Source of the DNA: Bacillota bacterium
GTDB taxonomy: Bacteria > Bacillota > Clostridia > Acetivibrionales > DSM-1351
DNA: 22,827 nt
Reading direction: 5' to 3'
Assembly (NCBI GenBank): GCA_023398105.1
Contig: JAEWST010000115.1
Location: 1-22,827 of the forward strand
Under the pieces are notes generated by a model. That model saw nothing but the letters and a program-made list of their open reading frames with translations. It was not told where the DNA came from and did not search any database. The translations under genes were made by a program, and so were the position numbers. Of the stretch, positions 1-7,011 are shown piece after piece. The stretch's first letter is position 1; each line of letters starts with the position of its first letter.

Positions 1-485
1 TCTTGATAATGTTCACGTCCATTATTTACCTCTAAATCTTGAAAGTGCAAGACAAACCATAATTCAATACATTCATTCGACCATGCTACTCTATACTGTC
101 TAATGTCTTTTTTATCTTCAGCACTATGTTGTGTATTGTCGAAATTATCAAGGGAAAAATCGTCTTGATCATACATTAACCATACTATCTCAGCTTGTGG
201 AAACTCCGTCTCTACATGTTCCCTTGCATACTTTAATAAGCTCCGTGTATTTCTTCCTGTCCCTTTGACAACTATCCTGTTTCCTGATGACAAATCTGAA
301 AATTTAGAATTAATAACCTTTGCCATTCCTTTAATGTAGTTAGGCTCAGTCTTAGTCCCTTCACTAACAATGTATATGTACGGCGGCAAATCATCAAGTA
401 ATTCTTTTTTCCGTTTTTGCATCTTGGCATTTATTTTTTCTTGATTTTTCTTTTGTTCCCTTGCCTTTAATGGTTTGAGGCTCAT
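1..485 (-). CDS. RloB-like protein (AbiLii-type), C-terminus off the window
   Basis: This open frame starts at ATG 485 and runs off the left edge, giving about 161 residues. It has a lysine/glutamate-rich N-terminus, then the RloB hallmark YIVSEGTKTEPNY (residues 38-50), then WLMYDQDD (102-109) and WSNECIELWFVLHF (135-148). Glu42 together with Asp106-x-Asp108 resembles a Toprim-type acidic set; that reading is inference. RloB proteins are the second component of RloA/RloB and AbiL-type phage defence pairs, where an AAA ATPase partner is thought to sense infection and the RloB subunit to act as effector. The start overlaps the stop of the upstream ATPase gene as ATGA, so the two are translationally coupled. 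Full length cannot be judged here. Confidence 0.85.
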   Translation of the reverse strand, partial: MSLKPLKAREQKKNQEKINAKMQKRKKELLDDLPPYIYIVSEGTKTEPNYIKGMAKVINSKFSDLSSGNRIVVKGTGRNTRSLLKYAREHVETEFPQAEIVWLMYDQDDFSLDNFDNTQHSAEDKKDIRQYRVAWSNECIELWFVLHFQDLEVNNGREHYQ

Positions 486-1729
486 TCTTTAGACCCCCAA
501 TCCAAAATTTTTCTGATAAACGGGTCTGCCCCATAACGACCTTCAAGATATTGTTTTCCATAAACCTCATCATTTTTTGCTTTTTGACCGTTTTCCTTTT
601 TAAACGAAATCAGTGAATATAATTTTGATGCGTTTTGTGGGTTTAAGGCACAAAACCAAATCTCATCTCTTCGAAAAACCTCTGGAATCATAGTTGTAAT
701 CTCGTGAGATGTAAGCAATAGCTGTGCTCCATTTTTATTACTCTTTGAATTTGTAAACAATTCAATAATATATCTAAGCAATTTTGGATGTAGCTTTGCA
801 TCTAATTCATCTGCAACCATCAAAGTTCCTTCATTCAAGCAGTCAATAATTTCAGCTAAGCAACTAAAAAGCTTCCTTGTTCCACTTGATTCTTCTTCAA
901 AAAGAATTTCATAAGTCTCGCCATTTTCAAGAGTATGCCTAGTATATATATTCTCAATATTTCCATCAATGTCCTTCTGAATGCGAAAATCCGAAATATT
1001 AATATCCATTTTTTTTAACATTTGGAACATCATTGCTCTTTCTTTATTTGTCTTTGGAATAATTATTTGTCGTTCCTTGATAGGATTATCATAATCTACG
1101 AAATTTATATTCATAAACCAAGATACAGCTTCATCAACTGACTCAATATCATAATTTATAGCCACATGTGAAATCAAGGGCATAGTATTATTAATTTTCT
1201 CAACGGCTATACCTTCTAAATCTTCACCTAAAACACATTCATTTTCAGAACGTTCAAATATAATTGATGCATCCTTTTCTCCAACAATCTGCATATAAAG
1301 GTTTTCTTCAATAATCTTATTCTGTAAAATTGAAAGTTGATATTTATATTGTCTGTTTTTTGCACGAAACAAAATATCAAACTCTATTGGTGTATATTGA
1401 CACTTGGAATCAAATTTATGATATTTATTTTTAAAGTCAATTTCTGAGAACTTTTTTATCATTACATCAATTTTAGGCTCCTTTTCATCCATTTGTGATA
1501 TAATTATTTTTTTTAGCACAAAAGCTCTTAAATATCCTAATGCCTCTAAGACAGTTGACTTACCACCACCATTTGGACCATAAATTGCGATTACTGGTAA
1601 GAACCTTTCTCCATCAATTTTATCAATAATTAGACTGTCAAGATTATCCTTTATTGATTCAGCTGTAAAGTCCAAAAAAGCTTCTTTTTTGAATGATTTG
1701 TAATTTGAAAATGAAAATTGACTTAACAA
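482..1729 (-). CDS. AAA-family ATPase, RloA/AbiLi-like defence protein
   Basis: This is an ABC/SMC-like AAA ATPase (AAA_15/AAA_21 type) of about 415 residues. It begins with the typical LSQFSFSNYKSFK N-terminus, followed by Walker A GPNGGGKST (residues 51-59), a signature-like ESSGTRKLF (about 280-287), Walker B LMVADELD (about 303-309) and a TSHE switch histidine near 340. An in-frame TTG at 1744 would lengthen it, but the TTG at 1729 sits 8 bases after a perfect GGAGG (1738-1742), so I chose 1729. The gene overlaps the downstream RloB gene by four bases. Together they match the RloA/RloB or AbiL architecture and resemble the AAA-plus-Toprim layout of PARIS. A role in phage sensing and abortive infection is inferred from family knowledge. 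Confidence 0.85.
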   Translation of the reverse strand: MLSQFSFSNYKSFKKEAFLDFTAESIKDNLDSLIIDKIDGERFLPVIAIYGPNGGGKSTVLEALGYLRAFVLKKIIISQMDEKEPKIDVMIKKFSEIDFKNKYHKFDSKCQYTPIEFDILFRAKNRQYKYQLSILQNKIIEENLYMQIVGEKDASIIFERSENECVLGEDLEGIAVEKINNTMPLISHVAINYDIESVDEAVSWFMNINFVDYDNPIKERQIIIPKTNKERAMMFQMLKKMDINISDFRIQKDIDGNIENIYTRHTLENGETYEILFEEESSGTRKLFSCLAEIIDCLNEGTLMVADELDAKLHPKLLRYIIELFTNSKSNKNGAQLLLTSHEITTMIPEVFRRDEIWFCALNPQNASKLYSLISFKKENGQKAKNDEVYGKQYLEGRYGADPFIRKILDWGSKE

Positions 1730-1939
1730 AGCATTATCCTCCAAGATTAATTTGAGTTTTTTTCTCTATTTTAATTCTATTATATCCATAGTACTAAATA
1801 TATATTTATATTTCAATATGTTTTTGAGATATTTCCTCATAATTATTTATCTATTACTGATATTAGAACTTTTTTATTTTATAAATACATTAATCAAATC
1901 ATATAAAACTTAACTGTATATGTTAAACCATTCTTCCAT

Positions 1940-1975
1940 TATAGAAGTGGGGGACATTTTCTTGCCTCGTTATAA
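1940..1975 (+). repeat. 36-bp dispersed repeat, copy A (solo)
   Basis: This is identical over all 36 bases to the copy at 12756-12791 and matches the inverted copy at 10957-10992 at 32 of 36 positions. The unit starts TATAGAAGTGGGGG and ends CTTGCCTCGTTATAA. A short CCA...TGG stem can form at its left end. It lies alone in the RloAB-hcp intergenic region. It looks like the end of a mobile element or a dispersed intergenic repeat; its family is not recognised. Confidence 0.85.
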
Positions 1976-2117
1976 TACATTCAACTTTATTTCTTATAAG
2001 TATGGAACTTCGTTATATATAATTTATATTTGCTTTAAGCTTGTAGCCCATAAAAAAAACACTAATTCTAAGGTTATGAGTACTTAAATATAGCTCAATG
2101 CACATACTAATTTTAAA

Positions 2118-2154
2118 AGACTCCCTACTTAGAATAATTCTAAATAGAGAGTCT
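2118..2154 (-). terminator. Hairpin terminator of hcp
   Basis: This long interrupted stem pairs AGACTC/GAGTCT, CTA/TAG and TTAGAAT/ATTCTAA with two single mismatches and a one-base loop. It lies about 55 bp beyond the hcp stop. Read on the minus strand, the stem is followed by TTTTAAAATT, a modest U-rich tail. Termination of hcp is the simplest reading. Confidence 0.7.
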
Positions 2155-2208
2155 CTATAAAAATCTATTATTATGTGAAACTTTATTATCAGCTGAATTG
2201 ACTGTTGC

Positions 2209-4038
2209 TTAGTTTAATTTTTTCAATAAATCCTCAACACTCATGCCATGCACTGCACAAGCATCTTCTAATGATTCGGCTTGTGATGAAGGACATCCAA
2301 GACAATGCATTCCTGCTTCCATTAATACTTTTGCATTATCAGGATTTGCTTTCAAAACATCTCCAATTACCATATCTTTTGTAATAGTAGCCTTTTCCTC
2401 ACCGCCCAAAAACATCTTAATATCATCTTCTACATTAGTTATTCCGCCAATTCCGAAGTTATCCACCAACACCTTTACAACATTAGGAGAAAGGAATGCT
2501 GGTAATGTTGGCCCTAAGTGGATATTCTTTACTCCTAAGTATAAGAGTGAAAGGAGGACTATAACTGCCTTTTGCTCATACCATGCAATGTTGAAAGCGA
2601 TAGGTAGCTTGTTTATATCATCAAGTCCAAATACTTCCTTAAGCTTAAGTGCAATAACTGCCAAGGAGTATGAATCATTACATTGTCCTGCATCTAGTAC
2701 TCTTGGAATTCCGTTGATGTCACCCAGCTCCAGCTTGTTATACCTATATTTTGCACAGCCTGCAGTCATTATTACAGTATCCTTTGGAAGTGCTTTTGCA
2801 AAGTCAGTATAGTAGTTTCTGGACTTCTGACGTCCATCACAACCTGCCATTACAAAGAATTTCTTTATGGCACCTGATTTTACAGCATCTACAACTTTGT
2901 CAGCCAAGGCTACAACCTGATTGTGAGCAAAGCCTCCAATGATTTCACCCTCCTCTATTTGTGTTGGAGCCGCACAGCCTTTCGCCATTTCTATAATAGC
3001 AGTGAAATCCTTATTACCCTTTTCATCCTTATCAATATGTGTACATCCGCTAAATCCTGCAGAACCCGTTGTAAATAGTCTTGCTTTATATGAATCCTTG
3101 GGAGGTACAATACAGTTTGTAGTCATAAGAATTGGTCCATTAAAGCTTTCAAACTCTTCTTTCTGCTTCCACCATGCATTTCCATAGTTCCCTACAAAAT
3201 TGCTGTATTTCTTAAACTTAGGATAGTAGTGAGCAGGAAGCATTTCTGAATGTGTATAAACATCAACTCCTGTGCCCTGTGTTTGTTCAAGCAGCTGTTC
3301 TAAGTCTTTCAAGTCATGTCCAGAAATTAAGATTCCAGGTTTTTTACCTACCCCAATATTTACTTTTGTAATTTCAGGATTACCATAAGTAGAAGTATTC
3401 GCAGTATCTAAAAGTGCCATTCCATCCACACCTGTTTTTCCTGTTTCTAAAGTAAGTGCTACTAAAGCGTCTGCACTTAAGCTATCATCTAAGGTTGCTG
3501 CTAATGCCTTCTGCATAAATGTATTTATTCCATCATCATCATAGCCCAACTCATTAGCATGCTTCATATAAGCAGCCAATCCTTTATTCCCATATATAAT
3601 AAGTTCTCTAAGGCTTCGAACATCTTCATTTTCTGTTGCAAGTACTCCCACTGTTGCTGCTTTTGCATCTAGTTCCTCTTTTGTCGTGCCCTTCCACAAT
3701 GCTACTGGATGCAGACTTTCCTTATTTGCTACTTTATTCAATAAAGTTTCTTTGATTATTAAAGTATCCAGTACTCTTTGATAAATTACATCGTTATCGA
3801 AGTTTGCATTTGTAATTGTTGTGAAAAGGTTTAGTGTTATGTGGTGATTTACCTCAGGTGAAACACTTTCTCCCTGACTTCTTAGTGCGGTTGTAACAAC
3901 ACTTAATCCCTTTGTAGCATAAATCAATAAATCTTGAGTTTTGGCAAGCTCTGGTGATTTCCCACATACACCCACGTTAGTACATCCTGTGCAGCCTGCA
4001 GTTTCTTGACATTGATAACAAAACATTTTATTTTCCAT
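2209..4038 (-). CDS. hcp: Hybrid-cluster protein (hydroxylamine reductase type) with C-terminal DUF1858
   Basis: This 609-residue cytoplasmic Fe-S protein is the hybrid-cluster protein, annotated as hydroxylamine reductase and proposed to act as a nitric oxide reductase under nitrosative stress. The N-terminal cysteines C7-x2-C10-x8-C19-x5-C25 form the class I (anaerobe-type) cubane motif. Hybrid-cluster ligand regions are visible as SGHDL, SGCTH, AGCDGR and DAGQCNDSYS. Hcp proteins are usually about 540-550 residues; the extra tail (about 551-609) matches DUF1858, with MHCLGCPSS as its cysteine motif. A strong AAGGAGA lies 8 bases before ATG 4038. The divergent Crp/Fnr gene at 4256 is its likely regulator (HcpR-like), and a dyad centred at -41.5 of the predicted promoter supports activation. 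Confidence 0.96.
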   Translation of the reverse strand: MENKMFCYQCQETAGCTGCTNVGVCGKSPELAKTQDLLIYATKGLSVVTTALRSQGESVSPEVNHHITLNLFTTITNANFDNDVIYQRVLDTLIIKETLLNKVANKESLHPVALWKGTTKEELDAKAATVGVLATENEDVRSLRELIIYGNKGLAAYMKHANELGYDDDGINTFMQKALAATLDDSLSADALVALTLETGKTGVDGMALLDTANTSTYGNPEITKVNIGVGKKPGILISGHDLKDLEQLLEQTQGTGVDVYTHSEMLPAHYYPKFKKYSNFVGNYGNAWWKQKEEFESFNGPILMTTNCIVPPKDSYKARLFTTGSAGFSGCTHIDKDEKGNKDFTAIIEMAKGCAAPTQIEEGEIIGGFAHNQVVALADKVVDAVKSGAIKKFFVMAGCDGRQKSRNYYTDFAKALPKDTVIMTAGCAKYRYNKLELGDINGIPRVLDAGQCNDSYSLAVIALKLKEVFGLDDINKLPIAFNIAWYEQKAVIVLLSLLYLGVKNIHLGPTLPAFLSPNVVKVLVDNFGIGGITNVEDDIKMFLGGEEKATITKDMVIGDVLKANPDNAKVLMEAGMHCLGCPSSQAESLEDACAVHGMSVEDLLKKLN

Positions 4039-4120
4039 ATAATTTATCTCCTTTTTTATTCGTTCTATTTTTTTAACTAATTTATTGCCGAGTAATTATT
4101 GTGCTTGATTTGATATCCTA

Positions 4121-4163
4121 ATTATATTAGAATTAGTAATAATATGATGTAGCTGTAGATACA
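4121..4163 (-). promoter_or_regulatory. Predicted hcp promoter with Crp/Fnr-type operator
   Basis: On the minus strand a perfect -10 TATAAT lies at 4126-4121, placing the start of transcription near 4114. There is no good -35. Instead a dyad TGTA-N8-TACA (4148-4163) is centred at 4155.5, that is -41.5, the class II position for Crp/Fnr activators. The arms are only four bases, so site identity is inference; the spacing and the divergent Fnr-family gene are the supporting evidence. A second inverted repeat, CTAAT/ATTAG, overlaps the -10 (4118-4130). Confidence 0.5.
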
Positions 4164-4215
4164 AAACATAAAAAATTAACACAATTTAACAATATTTTGG
4201 GGAGGTGGGGCTTCC

Positions 4216-4248
4216 ATGTCATTTTTTACATCAAATCAGTTTATGTAA
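4216..4248 (+). other. 10-codon upstream reading frame before the Crp/Fnr regulator
   Basis: An ATG at 4216 lies 9 bases after GGGGAGG (4200-4206), the only strong ribosome-binding site here. It opens a 10-codon frame (MSFFTSNQFM) ending in TAA at 4246-4248. The regulator's plausible ATGs at 4256 and 4268 follow within 8-20 bases but lack a good site of their own. The arrangement suggests a leader peptide with translational coupling, or a small indel near the 5' end of the regulator gene. This is not proof of a translated peptide. Confidence 0.4.
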
Positions 4249-4255
4249 AGTGTAC

Positions 4256-4957
4256 ATGGATACAAATATGGAGAATTATACTTCTATATTATCAAAATGC
4301 ACATTATTTAAGGGCATTGCCGCAGGAGATTTGGGTTCACTACTATCCTGTCTAGGATCCTATACAAAGAACTATAAGAATGATGAATATGTTTTCTTCT
4401 CAGGAAATGAAATTAATCATGTAGGGATACTATTAACTGGTTCAGCGGAGATTATTAAGGAAAACCTTGCTGGAAACCGTCATATAATGGCTTTTCTAAC
4501 CCCTTCTCAAATTTTCGGCGAGGGAATTGTCTGCACTTTAAAACGCATATCCCCTGTTACAATCAGGGTAAAGGAAGACTCAAAAATACTCTTTGTTCCT
4601 TATGAGAGAATTACTAAAAGCTGTAGCAATTCTTGTAACTTCCACATTCAGATTATTCAGAACATGATGATTATTCTCGGTCAGAAAAATTATAACCTGA
4701 ATACTAAAATAGAACTTCTTACTCTAAAAGGTATGAGAGAAAAAATTGCTGCTTACCTTTTACATGAAGCTAAAGACAGAAATAGTTTGAATTTTCAAAT
4801 AACTCCTAATAGAAATGAATTAGCGGAATATCTCAATGTTTCCCGAACCTCTATGTGCCGTGAGCTTGCTAAAATGAAGGAAGAAAATATTCTTGATTAC
4901 TATCAAAATTCTTTTAAGATTTTATCTATTGAAGCCTTGAGGGAGTGTTTATCGTAA
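4256..4957 (+). CDS. Crp/Fnr-family transcriptional regulator, HcpR-like
   Basis: This regulator of about 233 residues has an N-terminal cyclic-nucleotide-binding-type beta barrel (LLTGSAEIIKENLAGNRHIM, then FLTPSQIFGEG) and a C-terminal winged helix with the Crp recognition helix LNVSRTSMCRELAKM. It lies divergent to hcp with a 217-bp gap, the arrangement known for HcpR regulators that control hcp in response to nitrosative stress. No N-terminal FNR cysteine cluster is visible. The start is uncertain: a GTG at 4205 in the same frame overlaps its own ribosome-binding site, while ATG 4256 and ATG 4268 have weak sites and may be coupled to the tiny frame at 4216. The gene ends before a strong bidirectional terminator. 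Confidence 0.85.
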   Translation: MDTNMENYTSILSKCTLFKGIAAGDLGSLLSCLGSYTKNYKNDEYVFFSGNEINHVGILLTGSAEIIKENLAGNRHIMAFLTPSQIFGEGIVCTLKRISPVTIRVKEDSKILFVPYERITKSCSNSCNFHIQIIQNMMIILGQKNYNLNTKIELLTLKGMREKIAAYLLHEAKDRNSLNFQITPNRNELAEYLNVSRTSMCRELAKMKEENILDYYQNSFKILSIEALRECLS

Positions 4958-5091
4958 TGAAACCAAGCTTGATAGAGTGTTTAGTAAATGGATTAAATAT
5001 GCCAATCCATACGAGGATAAAGGTTCTTGCTAGAGCAAGTGTTCTTCATATTTATTTCATCATTTACTGTGCAAAAAGCGGTTGAAAAAAC

Positions 5092-5127
5092 AAAACTTTC
5101 TTAGATAATGCCATCTAAGAAAGTTTT
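5092..5127. terminator. Bidirectional intrinsic terminator
   Basis: A perfect 14-bp stem (AAAACTTTCTTAGA paired with TCTAAGAAAGTTTT) encloses an 8-base loop. T-rich sequence follows on both strands (TTTTATTTTTATT on plus; GTTTTTTC on minus). It lies between the convergent Crp/Fnr regulator and anti-sigma genes and should end both transcripts. Confidence 0.92.
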
Positions 5128-5149
5128 ATTTTTATTGATATTTTTTACT

Positions 5150-6064
5150 TTAATTTTGAGCCTCCATAAACGCTTCTGCAATTTTTACACACTCATCCAT
5201 TGATAATGGCTCATTGTCTACAGTATTCGATAATGGCTCATTGTCCATAGTATTAATCAAATAGCTAGCATCATTTGTTGACCATATTAATATGTGACAA
5301 GCTGTTTTTCCAATAGGTTTTTGAGTCATATTTCCACCGTTGTAGTCAGGAGATGATATACCAATCCACTGTGCATCTGCCTTTCCTACTTTCGTCTGTA
5401 AGGTTTCTGTAATATCATTATTTTCGAAAGTCATTTGGTAATTTGTTGGAAGCACTGTAATTGCAACAGGTTTTTCTGTATTGTCTTTATAAATGCACCC
5501 CACGCATCTGTATGGTTCATATTCTTTAAGGCTTTCAAATGCCTCTTCATTATTAATTGCATCTTCCGTGGTGTCTAGTATTTTCTCAAGAGTATCATAA
5601 CTTAGCTTCTTATTAAAAGCAACTGCCTCAAACCTATTCTCTAAATTGTAATCTCCACAAAGTGTTTGAGGAATGCAAAGCTTAATGCCTATTTTTTTAG
5701 ACAATTCTTCGTCGCTTAACATAGTTTCCTTAGGTACTGCTGGCATGATTTGTACTTCATTAGATGGTCTCTCAACAATTTCATTATTATCATCCATAAC
5801 AAACACCATTTTTACGCTATTAATTACTTCAATAGCCACAGCTCTTACATTTGCCGAAAATATAAATGGTGTTGTTAAAACTACAAAAGCTATACATGCA
5901 ATTGCAATAAATTTATTAAATCTAACATGTAGTTTACCTTTCTCCAGCCTTCTTCTTTCTGTCTCAATAAAAATATCTTGCAAGCTATCCTCAGAATTCT
6001 TTATTCCGTCAGCAACATTTGAAAGCTCTCTTTTAATTATAACATCATACAGCCTATTCTCCAT
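5150..6064 (-). CDS. Membrane anti-sigma factor, DUF4367-type
   Basis: This 304-residue protein has a cytoplasmic N-terminal segment (1-50), one membrane helix (about 52-70, FIAIACIAFVVLTTPFIF) and an extracellular domain ending in MDECVKIAEAFMEAQ, as in DUF4367 anti-sigma proteins. It starts 4 bases after the stop of the ECF sigma gene, with its AGAGGAG site inside the end of that gene, so the two are co-expressed. The expected role is to hold the sigma factor at the membrane until a surface signal is sensed; the signal cannot be read from sequence. A 27-bp tandem duplication near the 3' end (5202-5255) gives two copies of the 9-residue unit NT(M/V)DNEPLS. A bidirectional terminator lies just downstream. 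Confidence 0.75.
   Translation of the reverse strand: MENRLYDVIIKRELSNVADGIKNSEDSLQDIFIETERRRLEKGKLHVRFNKFIAIACIAFVVLTTPFIFSANVRAVAIEVINSVKMVFVMDDNNEIVERPSNEVQIMPAVPKETMLSDEELSKKIGIKLCIPQTLCGDYNLENRFEAVAFNKKLSYDTLEKILDTTEDAINNEEAFESLKEYEPYRCVGCIYKDNTEKPVAITVLPTNYQMTFENNDITETLQTKVGKADAQWIGISSPDYNGGNMTQKPIGKTACHILIWSTNDASYLINTMDNEPLSNTVDNEPLSMDECVKIAEAFMEAQN
5202..5255. repeat. 27-bp tandem duplication inside the anti-sigma gene
   Basis: Two adjacent 27-bp units (5202-5228 and 5229-5255) share a 17-base identical core, GATAATGGCTCATTGTC, and differ at a few bases in the rest. In the protein they encode NTMDNEPLS followed by NTVDNEPLS. The unit is a multiple of three, so copy number can change without a frameshift. 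Confidence 0.85.
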
Positions 6065-6068
6065 ATAC

Positions 6069-6647
6069 TTATACTCCTCTCTTTAGCGCTGGATTACCTT
6101 TTAGTCTATCGTCATTTAAAGAACCATTTAGTTCACAATAGAGCTTCTTCTTAGCATTATGGAGTCTTGATTTTACAGTTCCTGGGAAGCATCCTAAAAC
6201 CTCTGAAATTTCTTCAATTGTCATATCATTATAGTAATGTAATACAACAACGCTCTTTAGAGGTAAACTCAGCTTTTCTAGGGCATTACTGATTATTATT
6301 TTATTTTCACTTCCACGAATTTCTGAATCTTGGCCTAAAGCATTAGTTATTCGCTCAATAGCTCCATCCTCTGTTGGAATTACTTCATTGTGCTTTTTTA
6401 CCATTCGCCATCCTGTTCTCACTAAAATTCTGTAAAACCAAACTTCAAAGGTTTCAGGACATATCAATTTCTTTATGCTAAGAAAGCACTGAATGAAGGT
6501 TTCCTGAACAATATCATCCGCAATTCCCTTATTACCAGCAATTAGGTAAGCAGTACCCAAAGCATTTTTACTATATAGCCTGTACAATTCAGTCAAGCTA
6601 TCCTTTTCCCCTCGTTGACAACGTTCTATAAGTTCTGTATTTATCAA
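6069..6647 (-). CDS. ECF RNA polymerase sigma factor
   Basis: This 192-residue sigma-70 family protein has extracytoplasmic-function architecture. Region 2 covers about residues 18-62 (LYRLYSKNALGTAYL...IADDIVQETFIQCF) and region 4 about 110-155 (LPLKSVVVLHYYNDMTIEEISEVLGC, then GTVKSRLHNAKKKL). There is no region 1 or 3. The start is TTG 6647, preceded by AGGAGAAGGAAA; no ATG is better placed. The downstream membrane anti-sigma gene follows after 4 bases. Such pairs respond to cell-envelope stress, and many control their own promoter. The target regulon is not visible. Confidence 0.93.
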   Translation of the reverse strand: MINTELIERCQRGEKDSLTELYRLYSKNALGTAYLIAGNKGIADDIVQETFIQCFLSIKKLICPETFEVWFYRILVRTGWRMVKKHNEVIPTEDGAIERITNALGQDSEIRGSENKIIISNALEKLSLPLKSVVVLHYYNDMTIEEISEVLGCFPGTVKSRLHNAKKKLYCELNGSLNDDRLKGNPALKRGV

Positions 6648-7011
6648 ATTTCCTTCTCCTTTCTATTAATAGGAGTTAATAGGAGCTCTCTATATAATAA
6701 GAGTACACTTAGAATATAAAAAGGTTCACTACATATAAAAATTAAAAATTTACTCAACTTTTCCAGTAGAACACCGATAGACTTTTTATATTTGTATTCT
6801 TTCGTAATAATTCATTTTGGAGTACTCCCTTTAGTATCTCAAGATGAGTATATAATAGCATACGGTACTTACTACTGTACGACTTTTTTCTAAAATGTTA
6901 AAACAACACCTAAAAGGACAGATTGATTTCTCAACCTGTCCTTTTTAACTATTAGCTTTGCACCGCTATATTTTTATATGTATATCTCATTCAAGGCTAG
7001 TAAATTACTTC
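6648..7011. other. Intergenic region upstream of the ECF sigma gene
   Basis: This stretch has no gene. It holds the sigma gene's leader, with a direct repeat of TTAATAGGAG close to the start codon (6665-6684), AT-rich sequence, and the hairpin at 6912-6946 that lies downstream of the dockerin gene. A promoter for the sigma gene is presumably present, but I could not fix a -35/-10 pair. Confidence 0.5.
6912..6946. terminator. Hairpin terminator downstream of the dockerin gene
   Basis: The stem AAAAGGACAG/CTGTCCTTTT continues after one mismatch as TTGA/TCAA around a TTTC loop. On the plus strand it ends in TTTTT; on the minus strand the tail is CCTTTTAGG. It lies about 65 bp beyond the stop of the dockerin gene at 7012 and is most likely its terminator, although the T-run is better on the opposite strand. 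Confidence 0.7.

Larger units (their letters stand above)
1745..2208. other. Intergenic region between hcp and the RloAB pair
   Basis: This 464-bp AT-rich stretch has no convincing gene. It holds the leader of the RloAB pair near 1750-1800 (TATAAT-like bases around 1780 on the minus strand, no clear -35), one solo copy of the 36-bp dispersed repeat (1940-1975) and the terminator hairpin downstream of hcp (2118-2154). Confidence 0.6.

Noticed and set aside
2243..2812. Long plus-strand reading frame antisense to hcp
   Set aside because: It lies wholly inside the certain hcp gene, has no ribosome-binding site and gives a composition unlike any protein family.
5029..5042. CTTGC/GCAAG small hairpin after the Crp/Fnr gene
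   Set aside because: It has a five-base stem with no T-run, and the strong terminator at 5092-5127 explains the region.
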